Assembly (NCBI RefSeq): GCF_000196675.2
Contig: NC_015312.1
Coordinates: forward strand, 930,001 to 994,000
Length of the DNA: 64,000 bases
Origin: Pseudonocardia benzenivorans CB1190
Lineage (GTDB): Bacteria; Actinomycetota; Actinomycetes; Mycobacteriales; Pseudonocardiaceae
Direction: 5' to 3'
Below the pieces are notes generated by a model. That model did not search any database, was not told the origin of the DNA, and worked only from the letters and a program-made list of their open reading frames with translations. Position numbers and translations under genes: made by a program. This document shows positions 1 through 8,033 of the stretch, one piece after another; within the stretch, counting starts at the first letter, position 1; the number at the start of each line of letters is the position of its first letter.

Positions 1-656
1 CGCAGGAAGTCGGCGTCGAACGCGTAGATGCCCGAGTTGACCTCGGTGATCGCGCGCTGCTCGGCCGTCGCGTCCTTCTGCTCGACGATCGCCGTGACCC
101 CGTCGGCGCCCGCGACGATGCGGCCGTAGCCGGTCGGGTCGTCGAGGGTCGTGGTCAGCACGGTCATGACGGAGCCGTGCGCCTCGTGCAGCGCCCGCAA
201 CGCCTCGGGCACGAGCAGCGGGACGTCGCCGTAGGTGACCAGCACGGTGCCGGAGAGGTCCGCGGGCAGGGCGGCGAGGCCGCAGGAGACCGCGTCGCCG
301 GTGCCGTTCTGCTGCTCCTGGACGGCGGTCACGACGGGGCGGGCCAGCGCGTCGGCCATCGCCGCGACGGCGGGCTCGACCTGGTCGCGCCCGTGCCCGA
401 CGACGACCACGAGGTGCTCGGGCTCCAGTGCGGCGACGGCGTGCACCGCGTGGCCGAGCAGGCTGCGCCCGCCGATGGCGTGCAGCACCTTCGGCGTCGC
501 CGAACGCATCCGCTTGCCCTCGCCCGCCGCGAGGACCACCACCGCCGCGGGCGGCGCCGCGCGGGTCGCCCCGGCGGCGGGCGCCGGGCCGGTCGGGCGG
601 GGGGTGGACGAAGCGTCCCCGTCGGGCCGGGCGGGCCCGTCGAGACGGTCGGGCAT
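1..656 (-). CDS. glmU: GlmU, N-terminal part (UDP-N-acetylglucosamine pyrophosphorylase), cut by window edge
   Basis: Bifunctional cytoplasmic enzyme that makes UDP-GlcNAc for peptidoglycan: the C-terminal domain acetylates glucosamine-1-phosphate and the N-terminal domain seen here joins GlcNAc-1-phosphate to UTP. The reading frame starts at ATG 656 (minus strand) and runs off position 1, so only the uridylyltransferase domain is present. The nucleotide-binding signature AAGEGKRMRSATPKVLH lies about 40 residues in, followed by the conserved VTYGDVPLL and EVNSGIYAFD motifs. About 35 residues of Ala/Pro-rich sequence precede the signature, as in other actinobacterial GlmU proteins. In mycobacteria glmU also sits near mfd, mazG and eno, which agrees with the genes to the right. 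Confidence 0.95.
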   Translation of the reverse strand, partial: MPDRLDGPARPDGDASSTPRPTGPAPAAGATRAAPPAAVVVLAAGEGKRMRSATPKVLHAIGGRSLLGHAVHAVAALEPEHLVVVVGHGRDQVEPAVAAMADALARPVVTAVQEQQNGTGDAVSCGLAALPADLSGTVLVTYGDVPLLVPEALRALHEAHGSVMTVLTTTLDDPTGYGRIVAGADGVTAIVEQKDATAEQRAITEVNSGIYAFDADFL

Positions 657-910
657 GAGCCGCACTCCTCGGTCGTCGCTCACGGGTCCGTACGTCGGCC
701 GGGGTGCCGGCCGGACGCGATGCAGCACGTCGCGACGCCCGGACGGCTGAATCGTACGGGGTCGCGCGGCGGGCCCCGACCGCGCACCGGTGTCGTCCGG
801 TTGGTCGCCGATGGTCGGTTCGTAACCCTCCGCGGCCGTCGTCGTTGAGTCACCCGGTCGGGTGGACGACGTGGAAGCGGCGGGTGAGGTCGGTGGGCAG
901 GCACAGTGCG

Positions 911-1000
911 GCCGGGCGCGGGGCAGCCGGGCGCAGTGGGGTCGCGCGCGGGGCGGCCGGGCACGGGGCAGCCGGGCACGGGGCAGCCGGGCACGGGGCG
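911..1000. repeat. 15-bp tandem repeat in glmU-ldt spacer
   Basis: The 365-bp stretch between the glmU start (656) and the transpeptidase start (1022) holds no recognisable gene. Its right half carries head-to-tail copies of a 15-bp unit (GCCGGGCACGGGGCA): three adjacent copies at 956-1000 (the third differs at its last base) and one variant copy at 911-925, separated by a diverged stretch. On the minus strand it would read as a repeating VPGCP peptide, but no start or ribosome binding site supports a gene there. It is probably a non-coding minisatellite. Confidence 0.7.
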
Positions 1001-1021
1001 GGACGGTCGCGGCTCGCGGCG

Positions 1022-1486
1022 ATGCCGCGCGTCCGCGCCACGATCGCACTCGGGCTCGCGGGCCTGGGCGCGCTCGGTGGCACCGGCGTCGGGTCGGCCG
1101 AACCGCTGCGTCCCGTCGAGGCGCCCCTCGTCGACGGGACGCCGTGCACCGTCGCCGCGCGGGCCTGTGTCTCGATCGGCGCCAAGCAGGCCTGGCTGCT
1201 CGACGACGGGCGCGTCGTCCGCGGGCCGGTCGCGGTCAGCACCGGCGGGGCGGGCAAGGAGACCCCGCGGGGCGCGTTCGGCGTCGAGTGGAAGAACCGC
1301 GACCACCGCAGCGCCGAGTTCGGCGGGGCGCCCATGCCGTTCGCGGTCTTCTTCGCGCCCGGCGGCATCGCCTTCCACGAGGGCGACACGCGGACGGGGT
1401 CGGCCGGGTGCGTGCGGCTCGCACGCGCCGACGCGGAGGCGTTCCACGACTTCCTCGCGGTCGGCGACCGCGTCGAGATCGTCTGA
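1022..1486 (+). CDS. Secreted L,D-transpeptidase (YkuD fold)
   Basis: Predicted exported enzyme of 154 residues that would form 3-3 cross-links in peptidoglycan or attach substrates to it. The first ~25 residues form a signal peptide ending near GVGSA-EP. The YkuD catalytic signature is seen as HEGDTRTGSAGCVRL with His119 and the nucleophile Cys130; upstream GGAGKETPRGAFGV matches the usual substrate-loop region. I chose ATG 1022 because it begins the signal peptide; the open frame extends further upstream only through the tandem repeat. The protein is short for the family, being essentially signal peptide plus catalytic domain without Ig-like or lysin domains. It is a single gene followed by a possible hairpin. 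Confidence 0.88.
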   Translation: MPRVRATIALGLAGLGALGGTGVGSAEPLRPVEAPLVDGTPCTVAARACVSIGAKQAWLLDDGRVVRGPVAVSTGGAGKETPRGAFGVEWKNRDHRSAEFGGAPMPFAVFFAPGGIAFHEGDTRTGSAGCVRLARADAEAFHDFLAVGDRVEIV

Positions 1487-1527
1487 CGGGCGCAGGGGCC
1501 CGATGCCGGAGATCGTGTGACATCGGT

Positions 1528-1561
1528 GGCCGAGTCGGGCCGTCGGGGGGAAGACTCGGCC
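1528..1561. promoter_or_regulatory. 9-bp inverted repeat between ldt and osmC
   Basis: GGCCGAGTC (1528-1536) and GACTCGGCC (1553-1561) form a perfect 9-bp inverted repeat with a 16-nt spacer, 42 bp after the transpeptidase stop and 36 bp before the osmC start. It could be a terminator for the first gene or an operator for osmC. No T-run follows, so sequence alone does not decide. Confidence 0.4.
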
Positions 1562-1596
1562 GCGACGCCCGACACACCCCGATCAGGAGGACGGCG

Positions 1597-2034
1597 ATGC
1601 CCACCCGTACCGCACGCACGGCCTGGAACGGCACCCTCGAGCAGGGTTCCGGCCAGGTGGAGCTGAGCAGCAGCCACGTCGGCACCTACGACGTCAACTT
1701 CCCCAAGCGGGCAGCCGACGACGCCGGCGGCACCACGAGCCCCGAGGAGCTGATCGCGGCCGCGCACTCGTCCTGCTACGCCATGCAGCTCTCGGCCCTG
1801 ATCGGCGAGGCGGGCGGCACGCCCGAGTCGCTCGACGTGACGGCAGACGTCACGCTGGGCCCCGACCCGGCCGGCGGGTTCCGCATCAGCGGCATCAAGC
1901 TGACCGTCCGCGGTGAGGTCACGGGCCTCGACGCCGAGGGCTTCGCCAAGGCCGCCGACGCCGCGAAGGCCGGTTGCCCGGTGAGCAAGGCGCTGACGGG
2001 CACGACGATCACGCTGGACGCAGCGCTGGAGTGA
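1597..2034 (+). CDS. osmC: OsmC/Ohr-family organic peroxide reductase
   Basis: Cytoplasmic thiol peroxidase of 145 residues that reduces organic hydroperoxides. Both family cysteines are present: Cys60 in HSSCYAM (peroxidatic) and Cys127 in AGCPVSKAL (resolving). The N-terminus (TARTAWNGTLEQGSG) and the SPEELIAAAHSSC helix match the OsmC rather than the Ohr branch. Start ATG 1597 has a perfect AGGAGG (1585-1590) six bases upstream. It stands alone between the transpeptidase and tRNA-Gln. Confidence 0.93.
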   Translation: MPTRTARTAWNGTLEQGSGQVELSSSHVGTYDVNFPKRAADDAGGTTSPEELIAAAHSSCYAMQLSALIGEAGGTPESLDVTADVTLGPDPAGGFRISGIKLTVRGEVTGLDAEGFAKAADAAKAGCPVSKALTGTTITLDAALE

Positions 2035-2059
2035 CGAGGCGCCGGGCGGGGAAGAACTG

Positions 2060-2130
2060 CTCCGCCGCCAGGATTCGAACCTGAACCATCGGAACCAAAA
2101 TCCGAGGTGCTGCCATTACACCACGGCGGA
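2060..2130 (-). tRNA. tRNA-Gln (anticodon TTG)
   Basis: The minus strand folds as a standard cloverleaf: 7-bp acceptor stem TCCGCCG/CGGCGGA with discriminator G at 2060, a D arm with AATGGCA, an anticodon stem TCGGA/TCCGA enclosing TTTTGGT (anticodon TTG), and a T arm with GGTTCGAATCC. CCA is not encoded. It lies between convergent osmC and an unrelated downstream gene. Confidence 0.95.
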
Positions 2131-2198
2131 CAGGCCTCCATCCTGGCACGACGCCCGCCCGCTCCTCGCCCCGCACCCGCGACGCCCGCCGGGCCCTG

Positions 2199-2227
2199 TG
2201 ACGATCATCGCAGCTGACGATCATCGC
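2199..2227. promoter_or_regulatory. Paired TGACGATCATCGC direct repeat upstream of the desaturase
   Basis: The 13-bp sequence TGACGATCATCGC occurs twice (2199-2211 and 2215-2227), 16 bp from copy to copy, with a palindromic GATCATC core. It lies about 140 bp upstream of the desaturase start, in a spacer that otherwise holds only a possible promoter. It could bind a lipid-responsive repressor, but that is inference. Confidence 0.35.
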
Positions 2228-2366
2228 GGCCGGGCGGGCGTCGTCGTATGTCCACGTCGGATTCACGGGCTTCGTGCCGGTTCGACTCAGCGGGCCGCAA
2301 CATATTCGTTACCCTCTGCGGGTAGACGGTCCTCACCGACCGCGCTCCCGATCCGAGAGGTGCCGC

Positions 2367-3371
2367 ATGACCGCAGAGGCCGCCGCCGCGCGACCGACCG
2401 AGGCCCCGGCCGTTCCGGCCGCGGAGGCCGACGGGGCCGACGGGACGACGCCAGCAGGCGCCAACATCGCCCGGCCGATCATCGGCGCCACCCGCTCGGG
2501 TTGGCAGCAGGGTCTGGTCTGGCTGTTCGTCGTCGGGCCGATGCTGGCCCTGCTGGCCACGGTGCCCGTCGTGTGGGGCTGGGGCCTCGGCTGGCACGAC
2601 GTGGTCATCGCCGCGATCTTCTACACCGTCGGGATTCTGGGCGTGACCGTCGGCTACCACCGGCACTTCACCCACAAGTCCTTCAAGGCCAAGCCGTGGC
2701 TGCGCGTCATCCTCGCGATCGGCGGCGCGCTCGCGGTGCAGGGCTCGGTGTTCGCCTGGGTGGCCGACCACCGCCGGCACCACGCCTTCTCCGACAAGGA
2801 GGGCGACCCGCACTCCCCGTGGCGCTACGGCACCTCGCTGGTCGCCGTCGCGCGTGGTTTCGTCTGGGCGCACATGGGCTGGCTGTTCGAGCGTCGCAAG
2901 ACCAACTACCAGCGCTTCATCCCCGACCTGCTGGCCGACCGGGCCATCCGGATGGTCAGCAAGCTGTTCGGGGTCTGGGTGCTGGTCAGCCTGGCCCTGC
3001 CGGCCCTGATCGGCGGGCTCGTCACCTGGTCGTGGGCGGGCGCGCTCACCGGCTTCTTCTGGGGCGGTCTCGTCCGCATGGCCGTGTCGCACCACGTGAC
3101 CTGGTCGATCAACTCGATCTGCCACATGTTCGGCGAGCGTCCGTTCCGCTCGCGCGACAAGTCCCGCAACTTCTGGCCGCTCGCGATCCTTTCGATGGGC
3201 GAGTCCTGGCACAACCTGCACCACGCGGACCCGACGTGCGCCCGGCACGGCGTGCTGCGCGGGCAGATCGACATCTCCGCGCGGCTGATCTGGTTCTTCG
3301 AGAAGTTCGGCTGGGCCTGGGAGGTCCGCTGGCCGACGCCGCGTCGGCTGGAGAAGCTCAAGACCACCTGA
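2367..3371 (+). CDS. Membrane fatty-acid / acyl-CoA delta-9-type desaturase
   Basis: Integral membrane di-iron desaturase of 334 residues that introduces a double bond into acyl chains. The three histidine clusters of the family are all visible: HRHFTH (98-103), HRRHH (135-139) and HNLHH (282-286). Hydrophobic segments flank residues ~48-90 and ~195-230. The start is ATG 2367 with GAGAGG eight bases upstream; about 45 N-terminal residues are Ala/Pro/Glu-rich and probably flexible. Actinobacterial homologues (DesA3-like) act on stearoyl-CoA with an oxidoreductase partner; no such partner is adjacent. The exact substrate cannot be read from sequence. Confidence 0.9.
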   Translation: MTAEAAAARPTEAPAVPAAEADGADGTTPAGANIARPIIGATRSGWQQGLVWLFVVGPMLALLATVPVVWGWGLGWHDVVIAAIFYTVGILGVTVGYHRHFTHKSFKAKPWLRVILAIGGALAVQGSVFAWVADHRRHHAFSDKEGDPHSPWRYGTSLVAVARGFVWAHMGWLFERRKTNYQRFIPDLLADRAIRMVSKLFGVWVLVSLALPALIGGLVTWSWAGALTGFFWGGLVRMAVSHHVTWSINSICHMFGERPFRSRDKSRNFWPLAILSMGESWHNLHHADPTCARHGVLRGQIDISARLIWFFEKFGWAWEVRWPTPRRLEKLKTT

Positions 3372-3567
3372 GCAGGTCGCGGTCACCCATTTGCGGCGCA
3401 CTGCGGTCACGGCGCGTGGGCAGCGACGGCGACGGCGCACGTGGAACACTGATCGGGTTGGTCCTCCCGTCCCGTTCGCTCGAGGTGGCCCGAGGCGAGG
3501 ACGTCGTCCCGCACCGTCGCGGGCCCGGACGCCCGTGCCCGGCCGGCCGCCGGAGAGGTGGCCCCCG

Positions 3568-4242
3568 ATGCTGAGTTTGCTCCCGGAGCGACTCGACCGG
3601 ATGCTGCTGCTGGGCGTGCACTGCAACGAGATCGCGATCGGTGCGGGCGGCACGTTGCTGGAGATGTGCCGGGCGCACCCGGGCGTCCAGGTCAGCGCGC
3701 TGGTGCTCACCGGCGGGGGCTCGTTGCGCGAGGAGGAGGAACGCTCGGCGCTGGCCGCGTTCTGCCCGGGCGCCAAGGTCGACGTGACGGTTCTCGACCT
3801 GCCCGACGGCCGGCTGACCACGCGGTGGGACCGGGCCAAGCAGGCCGTCGAGGACATGGCCGCGCACGGCGACCCGGACATCGTCTTCGCGCCGTCGCCG
3901 CACGACACCGACCCGGACCTGCGGACCCTCGCCGACATCGTCCCGACGGTCTTCCGCGACCACCTGACGTTCTGCTACGAGATCGTGAAGTGGGAGAACG
4001 ACCTCGCGCTGCCGTCGGTCTACCTGCCGCTGGCCGAGCCGGTGCTGCGGGAGAAGGTCGCGAAGCTGCACGAGCACTACGGTTCGCAGCGCGACCGCAG
4101 CTGGTTCGACCCCGAGACGTTCGGCGGGCTGGCCCGCATCCGGGGGATCCAGTGCCGCGCGCGGTACGCCGAGGCGTTCCACGTCCCACGGATCGTGCTG
4201 GCCGTCGCCCCGCTGACCGGCACCGGCCCGGAGCCGGTCTGA
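3568..4242 (+). CDS. PIG-L/LmbE-like protein with altered metal-site residues
   Basis: A 224-residue protein resembling PIG-L zinc-dependent N-deacetylases: LLLGVHCNEIAIGAGGTL corresponds to the family's N-terminal HPDD/HCDD motif, and SPHDTDPDLRTLAD to the second metal motif. In both motifs key residues differ: the HxDD pair reads H-C-N-E, and the usual ...HQDHR appears as ...DPDLR, so a zinc-ligand histidine seems to be Leu. It may therefore be inactive as a deacetylase or use a changed site. The start at ATG 3568 has GGAGAGG upstream and begins just before the motif. Related proteins are often sugar-biosynthesis enzymes; there are no sugar genes here. The next gene (DUF2277) follows after 46 bp. 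Confidence 0.65.
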   Translation: MLSLLPERLDRMLLLGVHCNEIAIGAGGTLLEMCRAHPGVQVSALVLTGGGSLREEEERSALAAFCPGAKVDVTVLDLPDGRLTTRWDRAKQAVEDMAAHGDPDIVFAPSPHDTDPDLRTLADIVPTVFRDHLTFCYEIVKWENDLALPSVYLPLAEPVLREKVAKLHEHYGSQRDRSWFDPETFGGLARIRGIQCRARYAEAFHVPRIVLAVAPLTGTGPEPV

Positions 4243-4288
4243 CCGGCGGCCCATCCGTCCGAACGACCCCGAGGAGGAGCGGAAGCCC

Positions 4289-4558
4289 ATGTGCCGCAAC
4301 ATTCGCACCCTGCACAACTTCGAGCCGCCCGCCACCGACGACGAGGTGCACGGCGCCGCGCTGCAGTACGTCCGCAAGATAAGCGGGGCGGCGAAGCCGT
4401 CGAAGGCCAACGAGGAGGCGTTCGCCGCGGCCGTCGCCGCCGTCGAGGAGGCCACCCGCAGGCTGCTCGACGAGCTGGTCACGACGGCGCCACCGCGCGA
4501 CCGCGAGGTGGAGGCGATGAAGGCGCGGGCCCGCGCGGCCGCCCGCTACGGGAGCTGA
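4289..4558 (+). CDS. DUF2277 family small protein
   Basis: An 89-residue protein that I recognise as DUF2277 from its opening MCRNIRTLHNFEPPATDDE and the following helical region (EVHGAALQYVRKISG). The function of this family is not known. It is charged and soluble with no signal peptide. ATG 4289 follows GAGGAGGAGCGG (ribosome binding site). It lies between the PIG-L-like gene and the Tricorn gene, all on the same strand with short gaps, so the three may be co-transcribed. Confidence 0.8.
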   Translation: MCRNIRTLHNFEPPATDDEVHGAALQYVRKISGAAKPSKANEEAFAAAVAAVEEATRRLLDELVTTAPPRDREVEAMKARARAAARYGS

Positions 4559-4579
4559 CCCGCTGGCTACCGTCACGGG

Positions 4580-7500
4580 GTGCCACGCAGCTACCTCCGC
4601 TTCCCGCATCTCCACGGTGACACGCTGGTCTTCACGGCCGAGGACGACGTCTGGACCGCACCGCTCGCGGGGGGCCGCGCCTACCGGCTGACCGCCGACG
4701 ACGTGCCGGTGTCGCGGCCACGGTTGTCGCCGGACGGGACCCGGGTGGCCTGGACGTCGACGCGCGAGGGCGCGCAGGAGGTGTTCGTCACCGACCTCGA
4801 CGGCGGGGGAGCCCGGCGGCTGACGTGGTTCGGCGGCGCGCGCACCGTCGGCTGGCGCGGTTCGGGCGCCGACGCCGAGGTGGTCGTCCTCAGCGCGGCC
4901 GGAGAGGCGTCGGCCCGGCGTACCTGGGCGTACGCGATCCCGGCGGCGGGCGGTGCGCCGCGGCGGCTCGACTACGGGCCGGTGTCCGACGTCGCGACGG
5001 CCGCCGGCCGGCCCGCGGTCCTGCTCGGCACGACGATGTCGCGCGAGATGGCCTGGTGGAAGCGCTACCGCGGCGGCACGGCCGGCAAGCTGTGGTGGGA
5101 CCCGGAGGGCACCGGCGAGTTCCGCAGGCTCGCCGCGGAGCTGGGCGGCCAGATCGACTCGCCGATGCTCGTGGGCGACCGGATCGCGTTCCTGTCCGAC
5201 CACGAGGGCTGGGGGAACGTCTACTCCCTGCCGCTCGACCGCAACGGCGCCGGCGCGGACGACTCGCTCGAGGGCCTGCTGCGGCACACCGACCACGGCG
5301 CCGACGGCGCGCCCGCCTTCTACGCCCGGCACGCGTCGACCGACGGCACCCGCGTCGTCTACGAGTCGGCGGGTGAGCTGTACCTGCTCGACGACCTGAC
5401 CGCCGACTCGGCGCCGCGCCGGCTCGACATCGCACTGGGCGGTCCGCGGACCGACCGCGAACCGTTCCGGATCACGACGGACCGCTGGCTCGACCGGGCC
5501 GCCCCCGACCGCACCGGCCGGGCGAGCATCGCGCAGGTCCGCGGCACCGTGCACCGACTGACCCACCGCGACGGCCCGGCCAGGACGCTGCTCGCCCAGC
5601 CCGGGGTCCGGGCGCGGCTGGCCCAGCCGCTCGGCGACGACCGGGCACTGTGGATCGACGACGCCGAGGGCGAGGACGCCGTCGTCGTCGCGCCACTGGA
5701 CCCGCGGGCCGACGGCGCACCCGCCCTCGTCCGGCACGCGGCGGGCCGGGTCGGGCGGGTCCTCGAGCTGGCCGCGGCGCCCGACGGGAGCACCGCGGCG
5801 ATCGCGACGCACGACGGCAGGCTGCTGGTCCTCGACATCGGTTCGGGGGAGCTGCGCGAGCTGGCCCGCGGTGCCGACGGCGAGGTCTCCGGCGTCGCCT
5901 ACTCGCCCGACAGCGCCTGGCTGACCTACGCCGACCCCGTCGAGACCGGGCTGTCGCGGATCATGATCGCCCGGCTGGCCGACGACACGCTCGTCGAGGT
6001 GACGCCGCCGCGGTTCGTCGACAGGCACCCGGTGTTCACCGCCGACGGCAAGTACCTCGCGTTCCTGTCGCTGCGCACGTTCGACCCGATCTACGACGAG
6101 CACTCGTTCGACCTGACGTTCCCCGCGTCGTGGCGGCCGTTCCTCGTGCCGCTGGCCGCGCGCACACCGTCGCCGTTCGGGGCGTCGCCCGACGGCAGGC
6201 CCACGACCAGCGCCGACGAGGGGCCCGAGGACCTGCCGGCGACCGACCCCGCCGACGGCGACGCCGACACCGATCCCGACGCCGCGAGCGCGGACGCGGG
6301 GGAGAAGGCGGGCGACGAGACGGCCCCGGAGAAGGACGACGCCGTCGTCGTCGACGTGGACGGGCTGCCCGGACGGGTCGTCCCGATCCCGGTCGCGGAG
6401 GGCAGGCTGCGCGGGCTCGGCGCGGCCAGGGACTGCCTGCTGTGGCTGCGCAACCCCGTGTCCGGCGTGCTCGGCGAGGGCCGGGAGCTCACCGGCGACC
6501 GCGGCCCGCGCCCGGTGCTCGAGCGCTACGACCTGGTGCGGCGCAAGGTCGACGTGATCGCCGACCCGGTGTCGTCGTACGAGGTCAGCGGCGACGGGAA
6601 CCGGCTCGTCGTGCGCGACGGGAGCACCGTGCGGGTGCTGCGCTCGGACCGGTCGGGCTCGTCGGCGCCGTCGGACTCCGACGCCGACGAGTTCGAGATC
6701 GACCTGTCGCGGATCACCGTCACCGTCGACCCGACTGCCGAGTGGCGGCAGATGTTCGACGAGGCCGGCCGCCTGATGCGCGACCACTTCTGGGTCGAGG
6801 ACATGGCCGACGTCGACTGGGCCGGTGAGCTGGCCCGGTACCGGCCGCTGGTCGACGCCGTCGGGAGCAAGGACGACCTGGTCGACCTGCTGTGGGAGCT
6901 GCAGGGCGAGCTGGGGTCCTCGCACGCCTACGTCATCGGCGGCGGGGGCGGCGGCGACTGGTCGGGGCGGCCCGGGCTGCTCGGCGCCGATCTCGAACGC
7001 GCCGAGGAGGGCTGGCGGATCACGCGGGTGCTGCCGCCGGAGACCTCGGCGACCCGGGCCCGCAGCCCGCTGGCCGATCCCGGCGTCGACGTCGGCCCGG
7101 GCGACGTCCTGCTGGAGGTCGCGGGCCGGCCCGTCGATCCCGAGCTCGGCCCGGCGCCGTTGCTGGTCGGGACGGCCGACCAGCTCGTCGAGCTGACCGT
7201 GCGCAAGGCCGACGGGGAGGTGCGGCGCGTCGTCGTCCGCCCGCTCGACGACGACCTGCCGCTGCGCTACCAGAACTGGGTCAACGCCAAGCGGACGTTC
7301 GTCGCGGAGCGCTCCGGCGGGCGGCTGGGCTACCTGCACGTGCCCGACATGGTCGCGAGCGGCTGGGCGCAGCTGCACCGCGACCTCGGCCGGGAGACCA
7401 GCCGCGACGGCCTCGTCGTCGACGTGCGGGGCAACTCGGGCGGACACACGTCGCAGCTGGTCATCGAGAAGCTGGCCCGCAAGGTGATCGGCTGGGACGT

Positions 7501-7948
7501 CGTGCGGCACCGCCAGCCCCAGACCTACCCGGGCGACGCGCCGCGCGGCCCCCTCGTCGCGCTGGCCGACGAGCACTCGGGCTCCGACGGCGACATCGTC
7601 ACCGCGGCGTTCAAGCGGCTGGGACTGGGCCCGGTCGTCGGCACCCGGACCTGGGGCGGGGTCATCGGCATCGACAGCCGCTACGGGCTGGTCGACCGCA
7701 CCAGGGTGACGCAGCCGCGCTACTCGTTCTGGTTCGACGACGTCGCCTGGGACGTGGAGAACCACGGCGTCGACCCGGACGTGGAGGTCGTGATCACGCC
7801 GCAGGACTGGGCGGCGGGGCGCGACCCCCAGCTGGAGACGGCCGTGCGGCTGGCCCTGGACGCGCTGGAGAGCACGCCCGCCGTCCGCCCGCCCGACCCG
7901 GCGACGCGCCCGTCGCGCCGCCGTCCGGAACTGCCGCCCCGGGGGTGA
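4580..7948 (+). CDS. tri: Tricorn-type protease (S41 core with beta-propellers and PDZ domain)
   Basis: Large cytoplasmic serine peptidase of 1122 residues that in archaea trims peptides released by the proteasome. The order is as in the family: N-terminal propeller repeats (e.g. RLSPDGTRVAWTS, FVDRHPVFTADGKYLAFLS), a second propeller, a C1 helical domain near 720-800, a PDZ domain (about 800-880, DVGPGDVLLEVAGRPV) and the S41 core. Catalytic residues can be placed at His782 (SSHAY), Ser1002 with Asp1003 (SGSDGD) and Glu1060 (DVENHGVDPDVEV). An acidic low-complexity linker of about 45 residues (DPADGDADTDPDAASADAG) interrupts the second propeller. The GTG start at 4580 lies 22 bp after DUF2277. 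The length matches homologues of 1050-1150 residues. Confidence 0.93.
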   Translation: MPRSYLRFPHLHGDTLVFTAEDDVWTAPLAGGRAYRLTADDVPVSRPRLSPDGTRVAWTSTREGAQEVFVTDLDGGGARRLTWFGGARTVGWRGSGADAEVVVLSAAGEASARRTWAYAIPAAGGAPRRLDYGPVSDVATAAGRPAVLLGTTMSREMAWWKRYRGGTAGKLWWDPEGTGEFRRLAAELGGQIDSPMLVGDRIAFLSDHEGWGNVYSLPLDRNGAGADDSLEGLLRHTDHGADGAPAFYARHASTDGTRVVYESAGELYLLDDLTADSAPRRLDIALGGPRTDREPFRITTDRWLDRAAPDRTGRASIAQVRGTVHRLTHRDGPARTLLAQPGVRARLAQPLGDDRALWIDDAEGEDAVVVAPLDPRADGAPALVRHAAGRVGRVLELAAAPDGSTAAIATHDGRLLVLDIGSGELRELARGADGEVSGVAYSPDSAWLTYADPVETGLSRIMIARLADDTLVEVTPPRFVDRHPVFTADGKYLAFLSLRTFDPIYDEHSFDLTFPASWRPFLVPLAARTPSPFGASPDGRPTTSADEGPEDLPATDPADGDADTDPDAASADAGEKAGDETAPEKDDAVVVDVDGLPGRVVPIPVAEGRLRGLGAARDCLLWLRNPVSGVLGEGRELTGDRGPRPVLERYDLVRRKVDVIADPVSSYEVSGDGNRLVVRDGSTVRVLRSDRSGSSAPSDSDADEFEIDLSRITVTVDPTAEWRQMFDEAGRLMRDHFWVEDMADVDWAGELARYRPLVDAVGSKDDLVDLLWELQGELGSSHAYVIGGGGGGDWSGRPGLLGADLERAEEGWRITRVLPPETSATRARSPLADPGVDVGPGDVLLEVAGRPVDPELGPAPLLVGTADQLVELTVRKADGEVRRVVVRPLDDDLPLRYQNWVNAKRTFVAERSGGRLGYLHVPDMVASGWAQLHRDLGRETSRDGLVVDVRGNSGGHTSQLVIEKLARKVIGWDVVRHRQPQTYPGDAPRGPLVALADEHSGSDGDIVTAAFKRLGLGPVVGTRTWGGVIGIDSRYGLVDRTRVTQPRYSFWFDDVAWDVENHGVDPDVEVVITPQDWAAGRDPQLETAVRLALDALESTPAVRPPDPATRPSRRRPELPPRG

Positions 7949-8033
7949 ACCCGGAGCGACATCGGGGGTCTCCCCCATGCCGCGGGGTCGGGAAGTGGGA
8001 TGCAATGGCCCCTCACACGGAGGGGGAAGACCC

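Noticed and set aside
1022..2034. Possible prophage or island boundary at tRNA-Gln
   Set aside because: No integrase, no repeat of the tRNA 3' end and the flanking genes look like core genes.
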